From Psilocybe azurescens (Eukaryota > Basidiomycota > Agaricomycetes > Agaricales > Agrocybaceae), in contig JAJIRX010000196.1 of NCBI GenBank assembly GCA_023853785.1, positions 62,001-126,000 of the forward strand: DNA of 64,000 nucleotides, given 5' to 3'. A model generated the notes under the pieces. The model saw nothing but the letters and a program-made list of their open reading frames with translations, was not told the origin of the DNA and ran no database searches. How positions within the stretch are numbered: position 1 is the first letter of the stretch; every line of letters begins with the position of its first letter. Of the stretch, positions 57,135 through 64,000 are shown piece by piece. Made by a program: the position numbers and the translations under genes.

Positions 57135-58128
57135 CTAGGTCATCTTCTCAAATTGGAGGAACTCGCTCCCTCTTCCACCACCAAAGCCTTGGTCGCTCCT
57201 CAGTTCGGGACGGTAGCGTGACAATGGCATTTCAAAAATGTGTTTGTTCCCTTTGTTGTATTCTGCTATTGTGTAGCGCAAGGTGAACATGCTGATTCCG
57301 AAGCCTGGACACAGAAAGAAAATGAGTAACGGTTCAAGTTGAGACTGTCTGGAAGTGCGAGTATTAGACTGGATTACACACAGATGAGGAAGTTAATCCA
57401 GACGAAGGACTTGAGTGCTTGGAGGCTTTTACACCATTCACGTTCATCGACGAAGTCTGAATGACAGAGTATTAGGTTTTGGTTCAAGTCGGACATGACA
57501 GCAGTGGCGGGTGATACATCAGTGGGAATTGGACGAACCTGTTGGGATGGAGTCACACTGGAATGGTATTTGATGCCAACGTGCGGTTGAGAATGCGTTG
57601 AAAGCTAGAGTGTTATGACGGGGATGAAAACCGTAGGCATCAAGACAAGGACGATTTGGAACGCACCGAGCCAGAAGATGCTCAACACTCCAAATACCCC
57701 GATCTCCGACTGTGCCCTTCCGGTATACGAGTTGATAAGCGTAAGGTCAACCGTGAATCTAAAAAATAAGTTGCAGCCACTGGTAAAAAAAAAATAATTA
57801 CGAACTTTGCTACTCACAACAATACCACCAGGATCAAAGAAATGATAGAAAGAACCAAAGGGAAAATATCCGCGACATCTAAACATTGCGCGTGGCGTCT
57901 ATTCAGTACACCTGCACCACAGTCCCGGACGCATGGTCAGAACAGGAACTGACAGAAGAAATCCTGGAATTGGTTAACGCGTGTAGAAAGAGCCAAAACA
58001 ATGATATCAACGAGCAAGAAGGCCGCTACGATGTTGGTTATTAGCTAATTTCCTGAATAACGGAAGAGGGCAACGTTTTGTTTACCGTGGCCAGCCAGCT
58101 TCTTCCTACCTACAGAGGAGAATGTCAT
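57135..58128 (-). CDS. MARVEL-like four-helix membrane protein
   Basis: Type of small four-helix protein common in agaricomycetes. The start MTFSSVGRKKLAGHG is followed across introns by FLLVDIIVLALSTRVNQFQD (helix 1), IFPLVLSIISLILVVLL (helix 2), a short loop, IGVFGVLSIFWLAFNAF (helix 3), a loop with Cys, DEREWCKSLQALKSFVWINF (helix 4), and a tail FGISMFTLRYTIAEYN ... SRYRPEL. The frame ends FLQFEKMT before TAG at 57135-57137. About seven exons. Role unknown; MARVEL proteins generally organise membrane domains or trafficking. Assignment to MARVEL rests on topology and the conserved W-C-K-L-Q-A-L-K segment. Confidence 0.82.
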
Positions 58129-58715
58129 TTTGGAAGAAGGAAAAAGGAGAGGAAAAGAAACAAATCACAACTGCAAGTGAGTTCCAAGGGTGTAGATGAT
58201 GCATTTTTGCCAAAGTTTCCATAGCAATTTACAGCTGCCAAGCGCGGGAGCCAAACCCCGGGCCGCCTATAGTTGGCGGGATGTGACGGAAGTGATAACC
58301 GTGACTGGTATAGTTTCGGTTAGATCGTTCGGTCACACGGAAAGGTGGTAGAGTGAAGCTCAGAGGTAATAAAGACAGGTATAAGTGTTCTGTGTTCACT
58401 GGGGGATCTGTAGCTACAACAGGGCCTGTATTTATACTGTAGGATAACGTTCTAGAACTAGTCTATAGAGTCCAAAGGGAGTAGTTTATAATCAAGGGGT
58501 GAGTGTGTAAAACATAGGGTCAAAAGGTATATCGACAGAATGTATATGGAGTCGAAGTCAGCAAGATAAGATAAAGAAAATAATAGATAAAAGGATTGTG
58601 AGAAAGTACCAGACCGTCACACGGGAGCTCTACGGCATTACTTTGTGTGCCTCGATTTAGATGATGATTTTGATGTGTGAGAGTCTAAACCTAAAGCTGT
58701 TAGCTCTCCATGCCC
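58129..58715. other. AT-rich boundary between genes and the transposon nest
   Basis: No coding frame seen. The left part holds the promoter of the MARVEL-like gene; from about 58380 the composition shifts to the AT-rich style of the repeats to the right. Confidence 0.4.
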
Positions 58716-59006
58716 TCATTCCTTGCCTGTTCTGCCTCTTCTATTGACACCTTTTGAAGATCTCATTCTATTTTCTTCATCTTCTGACCTACCTGACAAC
58801 AAAGGATGCAACTCTAACTTTATACTTAATCCTGAGACACCAACAAAACACCTGTCTCCAATTAGCAATACAGAAAAGGCATGATTAATGTTGGAATTTA
58901 TGTGGAAGTTCTCATAGTTCTCTCTCCACCAATTGCTAGAGACCTTATTTACTTCAGACAACAGCAGTGTTAAGAATGTAGCAAACATATTTCTGTTAAA
59001 AACCAC
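58716..59006 (-). CDS. short orphan ORF, probably transposon-derived
   Basis: A 96-codon frame without a recognised domain. It is open from an intron-like acceptor (tttttaacag) to TGA, and its composition is balanced (LLLSEVNKVSSNWWRENYEN; FSVLLIGDRCFVGVSGL), which sets it apart from random frames nearby. It lies just downstream, on the same strand, of a tRNA-like sequence and near LTR remnants. A protein fragment of a mobile element is my best guess; a small host gene cannot be excluded. Confidence 0.3.
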   Translation of the reverse strand: MVFNRNMFATFLTLLLSEVNKVSSNWWRENYENFHINSNINHAFSVLLIGDRCFVGVSGLSIKLELHPLLSGRSEDEENRMRSSKGVNRRGRTGKE

Positions 59007-59032
59007 CTGAACAGGTGACCTTGGAAAAGATT

Positions 59033-59104
59033 GACCAGACCTGGGTTTGAACCAAAGACCTGTCGATCACATGGGGACTGCTCTAACCACTGAGCTATCC
59101 AGTC
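59033..59104 (-). other. tRNA-like sequence (degenerate tRNA or tRNA-derived repeat)
   Basis: Read on the minus strand, 72 nt start GACTGGATAGCTCAGTGG and end CTGGTC. The acceptor ends pair over seven positions with three wobble pairs. The D arm (GCTC / GAGC) and the T arm with loop TTCAAAC pair well, and A/B box promoter words are present (TAGCTCAGTGG, GGTTCAAAC). The anticodon arm does not close properly: only the outer three pairs form. It is therefore more likely a tRNA-derived repeat head than a working tRNA. Confidence 0.55.
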
Positions 59105-59279
59105 TTGTGTATACAAAGGTGCTTAGGGTGGTTAACCCAATGGCCAGGTATGCTCCAAGTGCATATAGTACACTTGTGAGTCAGGGACTCTCTGCCATTA
59201 GTAAGCAAACATATCAACTTCTAACAATTTCTGGCTAGTGATGGGCTTATTTCTATCATGAACAAATTGTGGAACATAT

Positions 59280-59505
59280 TGTAAACTCATAGGGGTAACA
59301 CTCAGAACCTTGATGAAAGGAGGTGACTCACACAAACAGAACAAGAACAAGATGTGTATTTGGGAAGTGTGTACTATGAGCAAGCAGAAGAAGAAAGGGG
59401 GGAAAAGAGAGAGCCTCTAAGTGAGATGTCTCCTTATATATAGAGGACATCAACATGTGCAAACAATGGAAGGACCAGCTGCATCCTTACACTCTCCCCT
59501 GCCCA
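59280..59505 (-). mobile_element. 3' LTR and polypurine tract of a Ty3/gypsy-type element
   Basis: The block 59280-59492 begins tgtaa and ends ttaca, the usual inverted LTR termini. On the minus strand it is preceded directly by a polypurine tract (gggcaggggagag, 59505-59493). It carries a tatata word (near 59434) suited to LTR transcription. Together with the chromodomain remnant just upstream on the same strand, it marks the 3' end of a chromovirus-type retrotransposon. Confidence 0.7.
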
Positions 59506-59676
59506 CAAAAATGAAAATGAAACAGCAAGAAGAGGCAAAATATTAGTAAAAACAAAAATTAGAAATATTAGAAGTTAATCATAAATCTGTGCACGGGTGC
59601 ATCAAAACCCAGTGGGAAAGCTACCACAGGCAACACTGAAGGAAGACTACATAAAAGCCTAAAGAGTGTGGGATTG

Positions 59677-60263
59677 CTAATAAATGTCCCCAGCTTTGTT
59701 GTCATCCAGCTTGGTACCTGCGATCCAACACTTGTTTTTGTACCCATGGCTGGTGTTACGAACACTTTATTTTCTTTTCTCTTTTTCTTTTTCTTTTCAT
59801 TTTCTTATATAAAACCTTCCTATCACATGATGGACAATATCATGTGATCGTATATTTGACTCATTCCATCCTGACTCACATCATTGACACCATTATGACT
59901 CGCTTCCGTTCTGACTCACTTCTTGACTCACATTCTGACTCACGTCGATGGCACCATTGTGACTCATCCTATGCTTGACTCATACTTGGACTCATTTTGT
60001 ACTATCTTTGTAGATACTCAAAACGCTTAAATAGCCAGTAGACACTGCTATTGTTCCTTAGCTAGTTCTTGAGAATCTAATCTACTCTTACTCGATACCG
60101 CTTGGAACTCGCTGTTCTTGACTACTTGACTGTCAGCTTTATCCACGCACGTGAATATAAGCTTGAAGTCGTAACAGCTGGCCCATCATACAGGGTAATG
60201 TATTGATTTGCCAACCTTCTCGTGTTCCACAATTTTGTCAACCACAAATTTGTCATGGCTGTC
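59677..60263 (-). pseudogene. chromodomain end of a Ty3/gypsy integrase, split by a solo LTR
   Basis: Minus-strand frame from 60263 reads FVVDKIVEHEKVGKSIHYPV, then a stop (TGA at 60186-60188) where chromodomains have Arg, then WAS. The frame resumes on the far side of the inserted LTR with HGYKNKCWIAGTKLDDNKAG and ends at TAG (59679-59677). Leaving out the LTR and one copy of its five-base target duplication keeps the two halves in phase. The order I-x-x-H, Y-x-V-x-W, W, L fits a chromodomain. The element is dead: stop codon, insertion and missing 5' portion. Confidence 0.7.
59754..60176 (+). mobile_element. solo LTR (423 bp) with 5-bp target duplication
   Basis: Starts tgttacga and ends tcgtaaca, perfect eight-base inverted termini. 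The flanks are gctgg at 59749-59753 and gctgg at 60177-60181. No internal retrotransposon sequence remains, so this is a solo LTR left by recombination between two LTRs. It contains many repeats of a gactca-like word (gactcattc, gactcacat, gactcactt) between about 59855 and 59995 and a tatataaa word near 59805. A second member of the family lies 107 bases to the right. Confidence 0.85.
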
Positions 60264-60283
60264 GACTATGATCAGCCCAGGTC

Positions 60284-61301
60284 TGTTACAGACACTTTAT
60301 TTTCTTCACTCTTTTCCTTTTTCTTTTCATTTTCATATATAAAGACCTTCTTATCACATGATGGACAATATCACGTGATCGTATATCTGACTCATTCTAC
60401 TTTGACTCACATCGTCAATACCATTATAACTTGTTTCTTATTCTGACTCACACTCTGACTCACATCAACAGCACTGTTGCAACTCACCCTATGCTCTGAC
60501 TCACATCTGGATTCACATTGTACTATACTACTCGTGCCGTGAAAAAGTGAGTGTGATATTGGTTTGGGAACAACCACAAATATTTGGAAAATTCTGCTTG
60601 GTACCATTTAATACTATACTAGCCCATAGTTGTTCCCCAGAATTGCATGGTATTTGGGACCCAACTCCCAGAGAACTGGGCAAATTTGTTTGTGTACACC
60701 TGAATGATTTTTTTTAAAAAAAAATATTTGGAGCTCGATATTTATGGAGGACATAGATATCAATATTCTGACCCTGGAATAATTTGAATCATATTTTTAA
60801 ATGGAGTTCTCGACAAGTTATGATGCCCAAAACTGCCCTATTAAATTGGTCAAACACAGTTTTCACATGATATTGTATGTTTTATTGGGCCCATATCTCC
60901 TTGAAAAATGCACAGAAAAACACCATTTAACATATCTTAGAGTCATGTTAATGACTCCTCTGTCCTCCAAAAAGAGTGGGTCGAAAAAAGGTTTTTTGAA
61001 AATTTCAATTATCTGTATAATGATAAATTTGTCCAGTTCTCTGGGAATTGGGCCCAAAATACTATACAATTCTGGGGAACAACTATGGGCTAGTATAGTG
61101 TTAATTGTACCAAGCAGAATTTTCCAAATATTTGTGGTTGTTCCCAAACCAATATTATGCTCACTTTTTCACGGCATGGTATAGATACTCAAAACACTTA
61201 AATAGCCAGTAGACACCGCTATTGTTCCTCAGCTAGTTCTTGAGAATCTTATCTCCTCTTACTCAATACTGCTTGGAACTTGCTGTTCTTGACTACTTGA
61301 C
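60284..61301 (+). mobile_element. second LTR of the same family, interrupted and truncated
   Basis: Begins tgttacagacactttattttc like the solo LTR and follows it colinearly (cttatcacatgatggacaatatca..., then the gactca array, then agatactcaaaac...ttaaatagccagtagacac). It is interrupted at about 60529-61181 by a separate inverted-repeat element. It is cut off after gactacttgac (61301), where the Copia LTR begins; the expected last 40 bases or so are missing here. Confidence 0.8.
60529..61181. mobile_element. MITE with ~160-bp terminal inverted repeats
   Basis: The left arm from about 60534 (gtgccgtgaaaaagtgag) and the right arm ending near 61177 (ctcactttttcacggcat) are inverted copies over about 160 bp with roughly nine in ten bases matching. 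The core is about 320 bp of AT-rich sequence without a transposase frame. Its boundaries are defined cleanly by the LTR it interrupts. TA at each edge suggests a TA target duplication, but this is not certain. Confidence 0.8.
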
Positions 61302-61648
61302 TGTTGGTGATGAGCACTGCAGCTCTCTGGCCCTGGAATTTGCAATTTTTACAGCTTCAAAATACTCCCGCACTCCAAATGACATGTAAGACCTAACTAC
61401 TTGCCTGAAGTCTTAAGTGAGTAACTGGGGACTTCTGGTACTGAACTACAAGCCTTTATATACTATATGATACAGATCTAAACCCAAAAGAAAGTGGATA
61501 GAGATCATATAGATGATAAGAATCAAGATAAAGATCTGGAGCATGAAATAGATAAAGATCAACAATGCTGATGTAATCATGATAAAGATCAGGTCACATG
61601 ACCTGTAGATGGTAGTATGAAATACAGTTTTAACACTCCCCCCTGTTC
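61302..61648 (-). mobile_element. 3' LTR and polypurine tract of a Ty1/Copia element
   Basis: The LTR spans 61302-61635 (tgttggtg...ttttaaca, inverted ends). On the minus strand it is preceded directly by a purine tract (gaacaggggggag). The integrated element broke the second LTR to its left at 61301. The coding remnant upstream on the same strand (61751-62335) belongs to the same element. Confidence 0.75.
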
Positions 61649-61750
61649 TGACATGTCTCCAAAATAAAGAAAAACAATAATAAAAAAACAAATAAAAAAC
61701 AAATAAAAAACAAATAAAATCAAAAATATAAAACAAGTAAAATCAAGAAA

Positions 61751-62335
61751 TCAAGATTTAAGTCCCATATTATCTCTACAAAACTCCACTTTGGGAGGTG
61801 AGAGTGGTTTGATCAGAATATCAGCAAATTGCTCATTTGGTGGAAATATATGAAAGTGCAATCTTTCCAGCACTAACTGCATCTCTGAGCCAATAATAGC
61901 ATAAGTCAAGATGCTTCATGCGCCCATGGTGTTCAGGATTCTTGGAAACACTGATAGATGACTGATTGTCCATATGCAATACAGAGAGCTCAATAAGGGT
62001 GTGGCCAAACTCATGTAAGATATTGCATATCCATGCAATCTCTTTACCTGCCTCAACTGCAGCAATGTACTCTGCTTCAGTTGTAGGCAAGGTAACCACA
62101 ATTTGAAGTTTGCTAGACCACCCAATTGCATCTCTAGCAAATAATGTCAAATAGCCACTTGTAGAGCAGCCAGTATCTACACAATCACCATGAGCTGCAT
62201 CAGTGTAGGTCATGAAGTTGTCATGACCAACAGCACCAGAATAGGTGAGTTTCAAGTCCAATATGCTTCTAAGGTACCGGAACAGATACTTGACAGCAGC
62301 CCAGTAGAGATGATCAAAGTTGAGCTGCAACTTTT
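61751..62335 (-). pseudogene. Ty1/Copia RNase H C-terminal fragment
   Basis: Reads HLYWAAVKYLFRYLRSILDL, then DAAHGDCVDTGCSTSGYLTL, IGWSSKLQIVVTLPTTEAEY, VEAGKEIAWICNILHEFGH, LHMDNQSSISVSKNPEHHGR and MKHLDLCYYWLRD. All are standard for the Copia RNase H end. After SYISTK a one-base shift leads to NEQFADILIKPLSPPK and the terminal MGLKS stop. Everything 5' of this point (gag, integrase, most of reverse transcriptase) is missing, and unrelated sequence begins near 62336. Confidence 0.85.
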
Positions 62336-62464
62336 GCAGCTCGAGCTGTGCAGGCTGCAGCTGCAGCTTGTGACATTATGTAAGCATGCACATGCAACCT
62401 GCTTGCAAGTAGTGATAGCAATAAGGTCAATCTCTACACTTATCCATTCAACATCTGCCTCGCA

Positions 62465-63772
62465 ATGGGCCATGAAACCTTGCATAACCAGGTCTTGGAA
62501 AGTTATATCAAACACTTGACCCTCTGTAACAGTATAGCACCCTCCATTGGCCTTGATATTGCAGAGGCATGTCTACAACTCCAGAATGATATAGCTATGT
62601 TTTGCAAAATTTGGGATACCCACTACCTCAATCCCTGTACATCCATTCCTAAAGATGGTTCTCTACACCTGGCCTTTCAATATACTGAAGACCCAGCCCA
62701 CCACCCTCTTTTTGTCCAAATGCTCCAAGTTTCTTCTTTTGTTTTTAATGTTATCCTTGAGCTCATTAAAAATCATGCCATCTTCCAGAACAATTCCAAT
62801 GTACCCCAAGCACCAGTTGACTTTCAACTTGCTGTCACCCTCTTTCAGATGGGTCACTTTGGTAATGCCGCCTCATTAATTGATATTGCCAGAGAAGCTG
62901 GATATTCAATTGGGTCTGTGGAGGATTATACAAATTGCTGCTTTACAGTGATTGAATCTCTGCATGACATATTTGTGCAGCCACTTTCTGATGAAGAAAA
63001 GAAAACAAAAAGCAGTGGATAGATGAGCATATGGGGTTTCAGGGTACCTGGTGTGATGGGTGGGTCATGTATGATGGCACTATTGTTGTACTATATGCAC
63101 GACCAGGGTTAGATGGTGATGCATATTACACCAGAAAATCAAACTATGGGTTAAACCTTCAGGTGAGTAATCTGTTTATTTTTTAAAAATAATTCCTGAT
63201 AAATGGAGTAATTTAAAGGTTGGGAATGTTGTATCAAATCTGCATATTGTTGACTACTCTCATGGATTTACTGGTTCTGCACATGATGCAACAGCCTTTG
63301 AGCATACAGCTGCTCATAAGCACCTAGACTGGTTTTTTGAGGGAAAGGAATTTGCATGGGCAGATTCAGCATACACTCTCAATAAATGCACAATCCCAGC
63401 TCATTGCAAACCTGCCTCATTGTGACATGAAAACACAATATTTGACAAAGCAGTTGCCCACCTTTGTGTCTGCTCTGAGCACTGTATGGGTGCCCTCAAG
63501 GGCCGATTTCAATGTCTTCATGGATTATGGGTCAGCATTAACTCACACAAGGATCATCTACGAGCCTGCCATTGGATTACAGTGGCTATCATTTTACACA
63601 ACCTTATCATTGATGTTGAAGGCAGTGTAAGTGGAGCCCATTTTGTTCCTGTGCACACTTGCAATGATGAAGAGGAAGATACAGGAGTTGCACAAGACAA
63701 TGAGGAGGAGGAAAATGAAGATGAGGGAGAGGCAAAGTGTAGGCAGCTCACTGCAGAGCTTCTGGCATTCTG
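62465..63772 (+). pseudogene. PIF/Harbinger-like DDE transposase, damaged
   Basis: N-terminal helical part (QMGHFGNAASLIDIAREAGY, EDYTNCCFTVIESLHDIFVQ), then the DDE_4 domain: GFQGTWCDGWVMYDGTIVVL, YGLNLQ joined by an intron (63160-63215) to VGNVVSNLHIVDYSHGFTGS, AHDATAFEHT, EFAWADSAYTL and HCMGALKGRFQCLHGLWVSI. The acidic triad is visible (Asp in DYSHG, Asp in WADSAY, Glu in SEHCMGALK). The frame is broken at the A run 63007-63011 (one more A needed) and by a TGA at 63423-63425. The tail is acidic (DEEEDTGVAQDNEEEENED). The element's ends are not resolved. Confidence 0.85.
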
Positions 63773-63837
63773 AGAGCATATGGGTATTAGATATTGAAAA
63801 TGTAATAATCAACAACAGGCCTAAATAACAAATAAAA

Positions 63838-64000
63838 TTACTCAGAAGCATATATATCATCACTTTCTGCAAATTTCTTCATTTCCATCTCTTTGTCAAG
63901 CTCATCATAATTCCAATCAGGAGAGCTACAAACAGATGGAGTTGGCAAACAGGGCTTATCAAGCTGCTTATGCAACTGACAATACTCACCCCTTGATACC
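63838..64000 (-). CDS. 3' end of an unidentified protein (partial)
   Basis: Open on the minus strand from the window edge to TAA at 63840-63838. The visible 53 residues are hydrophilic and acidic (YDELDKEMEMKKFAESDDIY). It converges with the transposase, with only 65 bases between stops, and may be the second gene carried by the same element. No domain recognised. Confidence 0.35.
   Translation of the reverse strand, partial: VSRGEYCQLHKQLDKPCLPTPSVCSSPDWNYDELDKEMEMKKFAESDDIYASE

Noticed and set aside
59568..59765. 65-codon minus-strand frame
   Set aside because: Other phase of the chromodomain remnant; the chromodomain phase continues across the inserted LTR, this one does not.
61446..61736. 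96-codon hydrophobic minus-strand frame
   Set aside because: Lies across a Copia LTR and an A-rich tract; the Phe/Ile/Tyr bias follows base composition.

Overview
The window is nuclear DNA of an agaricomycete (mushroom-forming basidiomycete) fungus. The evidence is dense genes on both strands, many ~50-60 nt GT-AG introns, micro-exons, and family content typical of the group: a caspase-fold protein with a long C-terminal domain, a two-domain cellobiose dehydrogenase, a Ppo-type fatty-acid dioxygenase, a MARVEL-like protein and PIF/Harbinger-like transposons. The extracellular cellobiose dehydrogenase suggests a plant-litter or wood decomposer.

Layout. 0-7 kb: 3' end of an unrecognised gene, ribosomal protein uL14 (RPL23), a caspase-fold protein that has lost its catalytic residues, and an orphan gene preceded by a decayed duplicate of its own 5' region. 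7-9.6 kb: gene-free, with a 467-bp inverted-repeat element. 9.6-18.5 kb: catalase, the nuclear exosome helicase MTR4 and a secreted GH18 chitinase with a C-terminal chitin-binding module. 18.5-28 kb: two long intergenic stretches around the septation GTPase Spg1, then the 21-exon cellobiose dehydrogenase. 28-40 kb: compact housekeeping block of P5A ATPase Spf1, RPL38, site-2 protease, a four-helix membrane protein, a DUF985 cupin and the SNARE YKT6. 41-58 kb: Ppo dioxygenase/P450 fusion, class II myosin heavy chain, a YPK-type AGC kinase and a MARVEL-like protein. 58-64 kb: AT-rich nest of transposons inserted into one another.

There is no obvious gene cluster with a common pathway. Several neighbours belong to the secretory and membrane system (Spf1, S2P, YKT6), and two to cytokinesis and cell-wall control (Spg1, myosin II).

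A quality warning applies to the whole window. At least nine reading frames of conserved proteins break at a mononucleotide run, and nearly all would be repaired by one extra base in that run. MTR4 alone has three such breaks and myosin II two. These look like consensus errors rather than pseudogenes, and CDS calls below span them. Four further breaks need one base fewer (or two more). All exon boundaries were read by eye from splice signals and family similarity; no database search was run.
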